Assembly (NCBI GenBank): GCA_003259005.1
Contig: QLII01000001.1
Span: 4,542,501 to 4,606,500 of the forward strand
DNA from: Spirosoma telluris
GTDB lineage: Bacteria > Bacteroidota > Bacteroidia > Cytophagales > Spirosomataceae
Reading direction: 5' to 3'
DNA: 64,000 bases
The position numbers were made by a program, and so were the translations under genes. A model generated the notes under the pieces. That model searched no databases and was not told the origin of the DNA. It worked only from the letters and a program-made list of their open reading frames with translations. How positions within the stretch are numbered: position 1 is the stretch's first letter; every line of letters begins with the position of its first letter. Of this stretch, positions 16,684 through 26,506 are shown piece by piece.

Positions 16684-18486
16684 ATGAGTAACCCCATTCA
16701 CAGCTTCCATATTCCGGTCATGGGCCTGGCCTATACCGTCGATTCTCCGTTTAAAGTTGCCCGTTTTGGCATTAACTCCGTTTTGTCAATTGTCGAAGAT
16801 CGGTTAATTGAGTCCATGCGTAATTATTATTACCAGCAGGCCAATGAACCGTATATCCCCATCCCGTCTACGGAAGAAAACTACCGGGCAAGGCGGATAA
16901 CCGACTACCTTGATCTGCTGAACCGGACGGTGCAGGCACAGATGGAAACGCTGAAAAATGCCGCTTTTGAAACAGGCTCCGAGCTTGTCAAGTATTTTGA
17001 GATGCTGCCCGACAGTAGTTCGCTGAAAGGGTTATACCAGAAGATGATCCAGTCGGACAGTGAAACAGAAAAAGCCGGCCTGGAAAACGCCTTAAGAAGC
17101 CAGATTAAACCCGGTAGCATTGATGTCAACATTATGACAAAAGTTGACAAAAACAATCTGGACTCTACCGGGCAGGTCCGTGAAAATGGCTCGGATGCGC
17201 TGACAGCCTTGCAGGGGTACGCGAACAGTACGCTGACTAACTCATCCATTATTTTCTCTGCCGGACTCAATCCTCGACTATTTAACTACCTCGAAAACTG
17301 CCCTGAATTCGATGCCAAAGGTCTGGGCGAGTTTGATAAAAAGGTGGTGATCAAAGTGAGTGATTACCGATCGGCCCTGATCCAGGGAAAATACCTCGCC
17401 AAGAAAGGGGTTTGGGTCAGTGAATTTAGGGTGGAATCGGGACTCAATTGTGGTGGGCACGCCTTTGCCACCGACGGCTATCTGATGGGGCCGATTCTGG
17501 AGGAGTTCAAACAGAAAAAATCGGAACTGGTCGATTCGCTCTTCAGCCTTTATACCAATGCCTTACGCCAGAAAGGCAAGACCGTTTTTGACGAGCCACA
17601 CCCCATTAAATTAACGGTTCAGGGTGGAATCGGTACGCATGAAGAAGACCTGTTTCTGCATCGTTATTACGGCGCAGAAAGTACAGGCTGGGGAACTCCT
17701 TTCCTGCTGGTTCCCGAAGCGACTACGGTGGATGACGACACCCTGGCAAAACTTCAAAAAGCAGGGCAGAAAGACGTTGTGCTGAGTAAAGCCTCCCCCT
17801 TGGGCGTGCGTTTTTATTACCTGAAAGGCACTAGCGCGGAAGTGGAAAAACTAAACCGGATTAAGCACAATCGACCCGGTAGCCCATGCACTGAAAAACA
17901 CCTGGTTACGAACACCGAATTCACCAAAGAGCCCATCTGTACCGCATCGCACCAATACCAGAAGCTAAAACTGGAGCAACTCAAATCGCTTGCCCTGCCC
18001 GTTGCCGAGTACACGAAACAGGTAGCCGAATTGGAGGAGAAAGAGTGTTTATGTGTCGGCCTGAGTAATGCCGTTTCGCATGTATACGGCGTTCCATTTT
18101 TGAAAAAACTACACGCCGTCACAATTTGCCCAGGTCCCAATATTGCCTGGTTTTCAAAAGTTGCGTCCTTACAGGAAATGACCGACCACATCTACGGCCG
18201 GACTAATTTACTGACCAATCAGGAACGCCCGCATATGTTCCTGAACGAGCTAACCCAATACCTGAATTATCTGGAAGAACAACTCGCCGACCTGGACCTC
18301 GCTGATCTAAAACGAACCACCTATCTGCGAAATTTTAGCCGAAATCTGGAAGATGGAATCGCCTATTATCGACAACTAGCGCCCAGCTTATTGAGCACGC
18401 CAGCTACAGAAACCGCTTTTTCTATAGGACTTGCCCAGGCTCACGAGCGCCTGTTAGCTCTCACGAAGGCATTCTTACCTGCGTAA
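16684..18486 (+). CDS. Conserved uncharacterised protein, about 600 residues
   Basis: The start at 16684 (MSNPIHSFHIPVMGLAYTVD) is chosen over 16639 because the upstream 15 residues look non-coding. The protein has no signal peptide or membrane segment. Stretches such as VESGLNCGGHAFATDG, VQGGIGTHEED and TGWGTPFLLVPEATTVDD look like loops of a TIM-barrel enzyme, perhaps distantly like glutamate-synthase or FMN-dependent barrels; this is tentative. Cysteines recur in GLNCGGH, GSPCTEKH, EPICTASH and KECLCVGL and could bind metal or an Fe-S cluster. I have seen similar proteins annotated as hypothetical in Bacteroidota and cannot assign a function. Confidence 0.7.
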   Translation: MSNPIHSFHIPVMGLAYTVDSPFKVARFGINSVLSIVEDRLIESMRNYYYQQANEPYIPIPSTEENYRARRITDYLDLLNRTVQAQMETLKNAAFETGSELVKYFEMLPDSSSLKGLYQKMIQSDSETEKAGLENALRSQIKPGSIDVNIMTKVDKNNLDSTGQVRENGSDALTALQGYANSTLTNSSIIFSAGLNPRLFNYLENCPEFDAKGLGEFDKKVVIKVSDYRSALIQGKYLAKKGVWVSEFRVESGLNCGGHAFATDGYLMGPILEEFKQKKSELVDSLFSLYTNALRQKGKTVFDEPHPIKLTVQGGIGTHEEDLFLHRYYGAESTGWGTPFLLVPEATTVDDDTLAKLQKAGQKDVVLSKASPLGVRFYYLKGTSAEVEKLNRIKHNRPGSPCTEKHLVTNTEFTKEPICTASHQYQKLKLEQLKSLALPVAEYTKQVAELEEKECLCVGLSNAVSHVYGVPFLKKLHAVTICPGPNIAWFSKVASLQEMTDHIYGRTNLLTNQERPHMFLNELTQYLNYLEEQLADLDLADLKRTTYLRNFSRNLEDGIAYYRQLAPSLLSTPATETAFSIGLAQAHERLLALTKAFLPA

Positions 18487-18501
18487 GCCGTAACGAAGAA
18501 G

Positions 18502-19959
18502 TTACTGGCTATTTCGAATCAGGGTTACGTAAAACCAGATCACATTCTTGTAATCCTTGACACTGATGCGCTCGTTAGTGCCATGAACGCCAGCCGTTTG
18601 CGCTTCCGTGATGGGCATGGGCGAAAACTTGTAGATAGAGGACGTTAGCGCCGAATAAAATTTCGAATCCGTAGCGCCAAGCATCACATTTGGCGCTACG
18701 ATTACGTCAGGAAAAATACTTCGGATCGTTTTATGAATCGTCGTGAAAGCAAAATTGTCGGTGCTGGACAGAGGTGCGGGGTCGTTTCCTTTACCCAGAA
18801 TACTCACCGCAACACTGTCATTGTCAATAATTTCCTTCACTCGACCAATAACCCCATCGACCGTATCGCCCGGCAATAACCGGAAGTTGACCGTAGCAAC
18901 GGCATCAATGGGAAGCACATTGTCTTTGGCCCCAGCCCGGAAAATAGTGGGCGCAGTTGTCGTGCGCATGGTGGCATTCCCCGACTTTGTCTCCCCAATG
19001 ATTTTCTTGATCATTGGGCTAAAAAGCCATTGGTTGGCAAAGATGATGCGCTTTTCAAAGGGTACTTCCGAGGCCAGATAGTCGATTAGCCGATCTACTC
19101 CCCCATCCAGGCGAGCCGGAAACGGATTATGCTCTAATTTACTGATGGCTTCGGCCACCATACCGATGCTGGTTTGCGCAGGCGGCATCGACGAATGACC
19201 GCCTTTCCCAATAGCCGTCAGTTCCAGACTCAAATACCCTTTTTCAGCAATACTGATCAGGGCCACAGGCTTATTAATACCTGAAACACCTTCGGTCTTG
19301 ATCGCGCCCCCTTCATCCAGAATATATTCCAGCGAAACTCCTCGTTTTTTCAGCGCAGCCGCAATGGTTTGGGCACCCCGTTGACCTGATGTTTCTTCGT
19401 CCTGCCCAAATGCCAGCAGTAGTGTCCGTTCAGGCTGAAAATTCGTGTGCAACAGGTATTCAACCGCTTCAAGCAGGCCCATCACACCCACCTTGTCATC
19501 GAGTGTGCCACGTCCATAAAGGTATCCATCGTCAATAATGCCTGCGAAAGGAGGACGTTTCCACATACCCTGGGTACCCTGAATAACCGGAACAACGTCG
19601 TAGTGCCCCATCAGCAGCATGGGTTTTAGTGCAGGATTGCGGCCTTTCCATTCGTACAACAACCCATATTGATTGAATGTCTGAGGGTTTAGTCGTTGGT
19701 GAATAAGCGGGTAAGAAGCGCGTATGTACGTCAGGAATTTATCGAATTGGGTTGTATCCGTCAGGGTGTAGTCTGTATAGGAAACCGTCGGAATTCGAAT
19801 GGCTCCGGCAAAGCGCTGAATCGCCGAATCGGATACGTTGATCGGTGTGGCGGGTGGAACATTGGTTAGCTGATGCGAGGTCAGCCGGAAGGTATTCACC
19901 AGAAGAACAATAATGAGTAGAACGAGAGAAAGAGCGAGGACTCTCCAGAAGAAACGCAT
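18502..19959 (-). CDS. M20 family metallopeptidase (carboxypeptidase S-like)
   Basis: 485 residues with an N-terminal membrane anchor or uncleaved signal (FFWRVLALSLVLLIIVLLV), so it is likely periplasmic. Di-zinc site residues are His119 and Asp121 (MGHYDVVP), bridging Asp154 (GTLDDKVG), catalytic Glu188 with Glu189 (DEETSG), an Asp in ILDEGGA and a C-terminal His in GVHGTNE. The dimerisation domain contains GKGGHSSMPP. It resembles the yeast carboxypeptidase S / PM20D1 branch more than ArgE or DapE. Substrate unknown. Confidence 0.92.
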   Translation of the reverse strand: MRFFWRVLALSLVLLIIVLLVNTFRLTSHQLTNVPPATPINVSDSAIQRFAGAIRIPTVSYTDYTLTDTTQFDKFLTYIRASYPLIHQRLNPQTFNQYGLLYEWKGRNPALKPMLLMGHYDVVPVIQGTQGMWKRPPFAGIIDDGYLYGRGTLDDKVGVMGLLEAVEYLLHTNFQPERTLLLAFGQDEETSGQRGAQTIAAALKKRGVSLEYILDEGGAIKTEGVSGINKPVALISIAEKGYLSLELTAIGKGGHSSMPPAQTSIGMVAEAISKLEHNPFPARLDGGVDRLIDYLASEVPFEKRIIFANQWLFSPMIKKIIGETKSGNATMRTTTAPTIFRAGAKDNVLPIDAVATVNFRLLPGDTVDGVIGRVKEIIDNDSVAVSILGKGNDPAPLSSTDNFAFTTIHKTIRSIFPDVIVAPNVMLGATDSKFYSALTSSIYKFSPMPITEAQTAGVHGTNERISVKDYKNVIWFYVTLIRNSQ

Positions 19960-20113
19960 GCGCTGAACCAGATAAGTTGTGAAGGGTGTGATCGGCTACC
20001 CCAAGTGGATTGCACTGAATAGCTATACTGGCTCAAAAACGCCAATATTCTCCACCTAACCAAATCTTATTTCGCAAAACTTATAAATTTAAAAATTTTT
20101 AATCATTAACTAC

Positions 20114-20197
20114 TTTTTGTCATTTCGACGCAGGAGAAATCTCAAGTTTACGTATTGGTCAAGCTTGAGATTTCTCCTGCGTCGAAATGACAAAAAA
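20114..20197. repeat. Palindromic interspersed repeat, GTCATTTCGACG family, copy 2
   Basis: Left arm 20114-20146 and right arm 20164-20197 form a stem of about 33 bp with the same arm sequence as at 13861-13946. It sits just downstream of the SMP-30 gene. The rest of the gap 19960-20113 shows nothing I can name. Confidence 0.9.
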
Positions 20198-20205
20198 TAC
20201 CCTGT

Positions 20206-21129
20206 CTACTCCACTCCCTTTACCTGCATCGGCAAGGTATAAACGGACTCCGATGCGGTGATAAACAAGAGCTTACGGTCTTTGCCGCCAAAGCAAACAT
20301 TACCCACCCAACGAGACGGTATGGGTATGTTGCCCAGTTTAACCCCGGCTGGTGAATAAATCGTAACCCCCCGACCTGAAATGTATAGATTGCCCTGACT
20401 ATCAAGGGTCATGCCATCAGACCCCTGCGGAATAAAAAGCTGCCGGTTGGACAAGGTGCCATCGGCATTGATCTGGTATTTATAGGTTTTACTATCCCGA
20501 ATATCGGCCACATACAGAAACTTCCCATCGGGCGTACCCACAATGCCATTAGGCTGCTTTAGATCACCATCCACCAGCACCGCTTCCTGCTTGCCCTTGG
20601 GTAAGTAATAAACTTTCTGCCCGTCGATATCGGGCTTTTTCCGCTCCCAGTAGTCGCGTTGGTAGTACGGGTCTGTGAAGTAAATACCCCCTTTGGGATC
20701 AATCCATAAATCGTTTGGCCCATTCATTCGCTGGCCCTGAAAATTAGCTAGCAAAACGGTAATTTTCTTGTCCGGACTAATTGACCACAATTCGTCTTTT
20801 TCATCCGCGCAGGAAATCAGGTTGCCTTTTTTATCAAAATACAGCCCGTTGGAACGACCCGTTTTATCCATGTACAGCGACAGCTTACCATCGGTGTCGT
20901 ATCGCCAGATTTTATCATTGGGCTGGTCGGTGAAATAAATATCGCCTTTCTTATTCACAGCAGGCCCTTCCGTAAAGGTAAACTGACTGGATACCTGACG
21001 AAGTGTAGCACCCGGTGCCACTACCTTGATCGAATCCAATCCTTTTCCCATGTCTTGTTGAGCTAATAAATTACTGGAGACGGCTAGTAGAACAGCCAGT
21101 GCCAATCCCGCTTTGCAATACGTAGTCAT
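20206..21129 (-). CDS. Secreted SMP-30/gluconolactonase family protein
   Basis: Beta-propeller hydrolase-like protein of 307 residues with a signal peptide (LALAVLLAVSSNLLAQ). Family motifs include FTEGPAVNKKGDIYFTD, NGLYFDKKGNLISCAD, MNGPNDLWIDPKGGIYFTD and KQPNGIVGTPDGKFLYVAD. These contain the Glu, Asn and Asp residues that bind the divalent metal in SMP-30. Members hydrolyse sugar lactones. The neighbouring ThuA-domain gene is also secreted, which suggests periplasmic sugar metabolism. Confidence 0.92.
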   Translation of the reverse strand: MTTYCKAGLALAVLLAVSSNLLAQQDMGKGLDSIKVVAPGATLRQVSSQFTFTEGPAVNKKGDIYFTDQPNDKIWRYDTDGKLSLYMDKTGRSNGLYFDKKGNLISCADEKDELWSISPDKKITVLLANFQGQRMNGPNDLWIDPKGGIYFTDPYYQRDYWERKKPDIDGQKVYYLPKGKQEAVLVDGDLKQPNGIVGTPDGKFLYVADIRDSKTYKYQINADGTLSNRQLFIPQGSDGMTLDSQGNLYISGRGVTIYSPAGVKLGNIPIPSRWVGNVCFGGKDRKLLFITASESVYTLPMQVKGVE

Positions 21130-21252
21130 AGGTAGCGTTTATAAATCGTTTTCTATAACCACTAAGCTTTACCAGTCAAAAAACTAACCCTTACCCACCA
21201 AAAGAATGACAATACTTGACTACGTAATGACAACGAATGACTATCTGTTCAA

Positions 21253-22089
21253 TTACCGAATCGGTGTATCTCTGGAATCGGCATAGGCTTTACTGAAATC
21301 AATTTTTGTTACCTGACTGGCCACGTAGCGAATGCCCTGAAAGATGTGTTTGATAAACGTGGCGTCGCTTTCGTAATCCGTTTTGGCGTGACCGAGAGTT
21401 GTGCACCAGGTATAGCCGCCATCGAAATTGTAGTACCAGGCGGAGGGATACAGCTCGGTATAGGACCCTCCAAATTGTTTCACCTTTTCGGGCTCGTCCT
21501 GATTAAGGGAAGTCAGGTCATTTGCCATGATGACTGTGGGGCCGGGAGACATGTTTTTGGTGAAATAAAACTCATCTTCTTTCTCCCAGATTTTCGGCAA
21601 GCCCTGCATCGACGGATGTTTTGTATCAATTATCTCCGCTTTGAACTTCTGAAACTTGGGATGCCACGCAAACGTACCACCCAGCATTCGTTTGAACCAG
21701 GCCCAGTTTCGCTCTGTACCCATTACGGAATGAACACCCACAAAGCCGCCACCTGCTTCGATGTACCGCCGAAATGCCAGACGCTGTGCGTCAGTATCGA
21801 ACACATCGTTATTGGTGCTGGGGAAAATGAGTAGCGTGTATTGTTTCAGGTTTTCTTCGGTGAAAACGGTTGGCAGATCTGACACATCCACGGCAAAGCC
21901 ATTCTGCTGGCCGAGTTTCTGGATACATGCCACCGCATTGGGGATGTTGTCGTGTACATACCCCTTGCCGTTCTTCGTGTACACCAGCACTTTTACTTTT
22001 TTCCAGTTTACGTTCTGGCCAACCCCAACCCCTACTGTGAGCAGGACCAAATACAAAGCAGACAACCCGATAGCCGTAAGTCGATTCAT
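21253..22089 (-). CDS. Secreted ThuA domain protein
   Basis: 278 residues with a signal peptide (LTAIGLSALYLVLLTVGVGV). The ThuA fold (class I glutamine amidotransferase-like) is seen in VLVYTKNGKGYVHDNIP, LLIFPSTNNDVF, GGFVGVHSVMGTERNW and WCTTLGH. ThuA proteins are linked to trehalose and disaccharide use, with the exact reaction unsettled. In Bacteroidota they often sit with secreted sugar-lactone enzymes, as here with the SMP-30 gene 123 bases downstream. Confidence 0.9.
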   Translation of the reverse strand: MNRLTAIGLSALYLVLLTVGVGVGQNVNWKKVKVLVYTKNGKGYVHDNIPNAVACIQKLGQQNGFAVDVSDLPTVFTEENLKQYTLLIFPSTNNDVFDTDAQRLAFRRYIEAGGGFVGVHSVMGTERNWAWFKRMLGGTFAWHPKFQKFKAEIIDTKHPSMQGLPKIWEKEDEFYFTKNMSPGPTVIMANDLTSLNQDEPEKVKQFGGSYTELYPSAWYYNFDGGYTWCTTLGHAKTDYESDATFIKHIFQGIRYVASQVTKIDFSKAYADSRDTPIR

Positions 22090-22185
22090 AATTTATTCAA
22101 CGATTTACACCGAAAAGCAAAGCGTATGGGTTATCTACGCTTGCCCGTTAACAGGCAGTTTGACGAGAAAACGTAGCCGGCCCGA

Positions 22186-24151
22186 TTACTTCACCGTTGC
22201 GTCTTCTTTAGACTTCACCCGCGTCAGTTTGATGTTATTGGGTCGGGTTAGCACCAGCGGCACATCTTCAATGATTACATTACTGGTATCCAGGCCATAA
22301 GCAGCCTGGGGGGTAAGGCAATGCGTTTGAGTAAGAGATACCCCTGCATAATGATTTGCGACTGTATGGGCAGATCATTCTCATAGGACAAAAAGGAACG
22401 GAATAGTACGAATCGAAAATCGCCCGGTACCCGATGGACATTGAGTGACTGATAGCGACTTTCAATGGTTACTTCTTTATTTTTCACCATGTCTTCAACC
22501 ACCAGTCGAAACAGCAGATTTAGCCGGGGTTGCACGCGAAAACCGAGGTAAAACGTAATGAAATAAGCGTCTTCATGCGCCAACGTATCCACCTTATAGC
22601 GCATCACATAGGGCTCATCTTCTACGCACAGATGCAAAAACCAGTAAATATCCGCTCGTTTGGGAGCCCGGTTCAGGATGGAATACAAGGTCTCTGACTC
22701 AATTTTACGCGCATCTTCGGCCGTCGTCAGATACACCAGATGCGTAGCGAATTTGGGGATTTCAAGGTCGTTACTCAGTTTTTGCAGCAGCGGTAGATTG
22801 TCGGGCAGCGAGTCATAACGAATGAGTTGTGCCTTAATGGCTTCCCCTCGTTGCCAGAATAACATCATTGCCATTAGTAACAGGCCCAGCGTAACCGAAA
22901 TCCAGCCCCCTTCTTCAAACTTCACCAGATTAGCAATCAGAAAGGTGGTTTCGACCGTTAGAAATACCCCCGTAACAGCAACAATCAATAGGGGGTTTAC
23001 GCGTTTCACTCGCAGATAGGTACTCATCAGTATAGTACTCATGAGCATGGTGAGCGTTACGGCCAGCCCAAAAGCGGCTTCCATATTCTTGGATTCCCGG
23101 AAGTGCAATACGATCAGGATACATCCGGTCATCAGCCCCCAGTTCACGAAGGGTACATACAGTTGCCCCCGGAAATCGGACGGATAAACGACGAGCTGCC
23201 GGGGCCAGAGGTTCAGGCGCATGGCCTCGCCCACGAGCGTGAATGAACCACTAATCAGCGCCTGCGACGCAATGATGGTAGCCAGGGTTGCCAATCCAAT
23301 ACTAAATACGACCAGCGGAGCAGGTACAATGGAATAGAACGGGCTGGTCTCACCCATCCGCTGACCCAAATGCTGCATCATCCAGGCCGACTGACCGGCA
23401 TATGAGAGCAGCAACGTTAGCTTCACATACCCCCAGCTAACCCGGATATTACCCCGCCCACAATGGCCCATGTCGGAATAAAGGGCTTCGGCTCCGGTTG
23501 TACACAGAAACACGCCCCCCAATAGCCAGAAACCACCTGGATACTCAGCCAGCAGCCGAAAAGCCCAGACAGGATTCACAGCTTTCAGAACAGAGGGTTG
23601 CCCTAACAACGCCCAGAAGCCAATAGCCCCAATGAACGTAAACCAGACCAGCATAATAGGCCCGAAGAGTTTTCCTAATTGCTGCGTCCCAAATTGCTGA
23701 CTCACAAACAAGGCAATCAGAATCCCGATGACAATGGGAACAGTGTCGAGATGGGGATAAAAAATAAGCAGGCCCTCAATGGCCGATGCAACCGAAATAG
23801 GGGGGTAATCAGCCCATCGGCCAGCAGAAAGGAACCCCCAATGACAGCCGGATACATGAGCCATCGGCCCGTGTAGCGACGAACAAGGGTATAGAGTGAA
23901 AAAATGCCTCCTTCGCCCTTGTTGTCGGCCCGGAGGGTGATAATCACATATTTGATCGTGGTTTGCAGCGTTAGGGTCCAGACCACACACGATAACGTAC
24001 CGAGTACCAGTGTCTCGGTCAGGTCTTTGCCGCGCGTAACAGCCGCCAGCGTATAGAGCGGTGAGGTACCAATATCGCCGAATACAATACCGATGGCCAC
24101 CAGGAGTCCCTGGGCGGATACCTTATTTATTGACGAATGAGATGTAGACAT
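22186..24151 (-). CDS. kup: Kup-type potassium uptake transporter (two frameshifts)
   Basis: Inner-membrane K+/H+ symporter. The N-terminus GLLVAIGIVFGDIGTSPLYT is diagnostic. The first frame runs 24151-23717 and breaks after LADGLITP. The second continues with ISVASAIEGLLIFYP and ends at 22275. A third holds the C-terminus AAYGLDTSNVIIEDVPLVL and stops at 22186. One extra G (plus strand) in each of the six-G runs at 23800-23805 and 22308-22313 joins everything into about 655 residues, the normal Kup length. Two identical-type errors in one gene make sequencing undercall the likely cause. Confidence 0.92.
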
Positions 24152-24739
24152 GAATCCAATCGTATAGAATTAGTTACCCTCAAAACTACGGCACACCTTC
24201 GTTGTTTTGACTTATTTTACCCATTATTTCATCGGTACAGGTACGCGCCCAATAAGATGCTGACTCCCTTACAACAGGATATAAACGATCTGGCCCTATT
24301 ACTCGAAGCGGATTTACACAGATTTGTCGGATTTTCAACCGGAATAAATCCGACAAACTACCGTTTACTCACTTCGTTGAAAAAACGTTGGAATTGCTAA
24401 AGGCGACCTATTCCTTTACAAAAGAACCAACCAGACTACGAGACTAAAGAGAAGTGGACTAAACTATTTCTCACTGATTATCAATCAGTTTTAGTTGAGC
24501 GATTTTACGTCTTTGTATATGTTGGGTGCGGCCAGACAAGCAGTAAAGTGTGTTTGCGGGCTTCGTGTGACAAGTTACACGTCCCAAAGGCTGTTTGGCT
24601 CGTTGGTCTGTTTCGGTCGACACGAGAAACGCTCTGGTTAGGGTAGTTAGAAATGGTATTTGGCACGTAGCGTGTGACACAAGAAACGCCCCGATTAGGA
24701 TAATAAACAAGGTATAACTTCAGAACAAATAGCATATTT
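24152..24739. other. Intergenic region with degenerate repeats, no gene supported
   Basis: Holds a hairpin GTCGGATTT/AAATCCGAC near 24327-24355. It also holds three diverged copies of a motif around GTCGACACGAGAAACGC (about 24565, 24613 and 24669), related to copies at 26147 and 26306. The stretch 24274-24316 resembles 26396-26437, placing imperfect direct repeats on both sides of the DUF6000/IS200 patch. Short frames here are not convincing. Confidence 0.5.
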
Positions 24740-25345
24740 ATGTATTCTGCTGCTGATATAGATTTATACGAGAGATGTGTCTACCCCGTTTACGGGCATT
24801 TGATGGGACACACTAAAATTTATAACTTATCAGAAATGGAACAGAATAATTTCATAGAAGAATTTATCAGGATAAGGAAGGAAACGGATGATGTAATTCT
24901 AAAAAAAATGTTGTTTGATAGTAACTGGCGTTGTAGCTTGGTTGGTGCTTGGCTAATTTTTTCTAAAAACAAGGGGAATTTTACTAACTGGATAGGACAG
25001 TTTTTACTTCAAGGTAAAGCTGGCGTTGTTGGGTATTGTTATGCGCTAAACAAATTTGCTACTTTGGGTGGCGCACAATTTCTGATAGATTATTTACGAA
25101 AAGAGTTACAATTTGATAGGTTTCCTCAAGAAAAATTTCAGGATTTTGCATATATATCATTATTAAATATTGACCGGAAAAATGGTCAAAATAATATTCA
25201 AGAGATACAAATATTGTGGGACAGATTTGTGAATACAGAATATTCTAAATCTGGATCTAAACTAATAGATTCTGAGAAGTGGGGTAACGTTGAAGGTAGA
25301 AGTTTAGAGTTTGAAAAAATGTATAATTTCATTGACAATATTTAA
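24740..25345 (+). CDS. DUF6000 family protein
   Basis: 201 residues, cytoplasmic, no signal peptide. The segment SNWRCSLVGAWLIFSKN followed by VVGYCYALNKFATLGGAQFL and a chain of helices fits my memory of DUF6000, a family of unknown function. Its codons are much richer in A and T than those of neighbouring genes, and it sits beside an IS200-type element and degenerate repeats, which suggests horizontal acquisition. No partner gene gives a hint of its role. Confidence 0.65.
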   Translation: MYSAADIDLYERCVYPVYGHLMGHTKIYNLSEMEQNNFIEEFIRIRKETDDVILKKMLFDSNWRCSLVGAWLIFSKNKGNFTNWIGQFLLQGKAGVVGYCYALNKFATLGGAQFLIDYLRKELQFDRFPQEKFQDFAYISLLNIDRKNGQNNIQEIQILWDRFVNTEYSKSGSKLIDSEKWGNVEGRSLEFEKMYNFIDNI

Positions 25346-25354
25346 CTAATCGGC

Positions 25355-25950
25355 ATGAGAGACTAAACGACTATGGACTGGAAGTCCATAGGTTGAGAAG
25401 CGAATGAAATTCGCCGTTTCGGTTGAAACCGACTGAAAGCCAACCCCTGAAAGGGGATCATTCCAGAATAAAATTCTCATCCCCATTCGGGTGTTCTTTA
25501 TGATGATCCAAATAGGTCTGCAACAACTCATCGGTAATCGAGCCCACGCTCCAGGCTCCATAACCAATCCCCCAAAAATGACCGCCCCAATACCGACGTT
25601 TCAGCTCCGGGTACTCAGCCAAGAGCAGTTTCGCACTCCGACCCTTCAGCCGTTTGACCATGTCGCTCACACTCAACGAGGGTGGATACGATACATGCAA
25701 ATGGATGTGGTCTTTGCTCACAACCCCTTTCAGAATCTGTACGTCCAGCGCATTGCAGGTTTGCCGAATCAGGTCTCGACAACGCAGTTGAACCTCCCCT
25801 GTCAGCACCTGATACCGATACTTGGTGCTCCACACCAGATGAACTTGCAATTGATGCACCGAATGACTGCTCGACCGTTGCTGCTTCATCCCGCAAAGCT
25901 ATTAGAAATGAGTAGCAACTAAAGTCTTGCCCTAAAGGGCATAGCTTTGA
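25355..25950 (-). mobile_element. IS200/IS605-type element (tnpA only)
   Basis: A single Y1 transposase gene flanked by hairpin-rich ends. On the 3' side are CTATGGACT/AGTCCATAG (25370-25390), GCGAAT/ATTCGC, CGGTT/AACCG and CCCCTGAAAGGGG. On the 5' side is GCCCTAAAGGGC near 25929. These fit the subterminal hairpins of this family. Exact ends are not determined. Confidence 0.7.
25458..25889 (-). CDS. tnpA: IS200/IS605 family transposase TnpA
   Basis: 143-residue HUH single-strand transposase. The metal-binding HUH motif is His63-Leu-His65 in DHIHLHVSYP, and the nucleophilic tyrosine is Tyr126 in LLQTYLDHH. The N-terminus QVHLVWSTKYRYQVLT and the YWGGHFWGIGYGAWSVG segment are typical of the family. 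Complete and probably active. No tnpB accompanies it. Confidence 0.93.
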   Translation of the reverse strand: MKQQRSSSHSVHQLQVHLVWSTKYRYQVLTGEVQLRCRDLIRQTCNALDVQILKGVVSKDHIHLHVSYPPSLSVSDMVKRLKGRSAKLLLAEYPELKRRYWGGHFWGIGYGAWSVGSITDELLQTYLDHHKEHPNGDENFILE

Positions 25951-26506
25951 CTAGCGTACTTGAAAAGTAAACAAGTACTTGATTTTCTTGGGCACGCACA
26001 ATGATTTCACGCTCTATTCCTGTATAATTGGGGAGCAAAGTTTCGAATGCTAACGAATCTTGAAAGGAACCCATACGGCCGTTTGATAAATGGAAGCGCA
26101 ATTTACAAGTAATCCTTTTCGCTCTGCATGGGATAGCTTTCCGTCGACAGGATGCACGCCTTAGTGGAAGCTAGGCAGCCCAACCAAACGGGTGTGTAAA
26201 GGTTGAGGAACGTTTGTTCAATTAAGTTTCTCACCCACCATCAACACCCGTTGGCGTTGGATGGCCCGGACATAAATCCCTTGTATGCCAGCGTTTCAGT
26301 CGACAGGGTGAACGCACCAGTGGTTAAGTTTTTTTGCCCGTTCGGCGGGTCACAGCTGGCAAGCCAAACGCCCGGTTTGTCGGGTTTTTTCTTCTAAGAC
26401 AAGATTTAAACGAGCTAGATCTGTTACTCGAACTGGCGGGGTTATGCCTGGCGGTACAACTCTGGTCTCAAAGCCCCCTCTCGGAGTTACGGCCCCCTTA
26501 CTTCGG
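25951..26506. other. Intergenic region with imperfect repeats, no gene supported
   Basis: Two diverged copies of a motif, GTCGACAGGATGCACGCC at 26147 and GTCGACAGGGTGAACGCA at 26306, related to those at 24565-24700. An inverted pair, ACGGGTGTGTAAAGGTTGAG near 26190 against CACCATCAACACCCGTTGG near 26234, could form a hairpin. GCCCGTTCGGCGGG and a T run near 26370-26395 resemble a terminator. Confidence 0.45.

Noticed and set aside
24257..24400. Short plus-strand frame MLTPLQQDINDLALLLEADL
   Set aside because: Its second half is made of a palindrome (GTCGGATTT/AAATCCGAC), and no promoter or partner supports it.
24560..24720. Spaced similar motifs resembling a decayed CRISPR or integron attC sites
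   Set aside because: Copies are too diverged and unevenly spaced, with no cas genes, integrase or attC core sites nearby.
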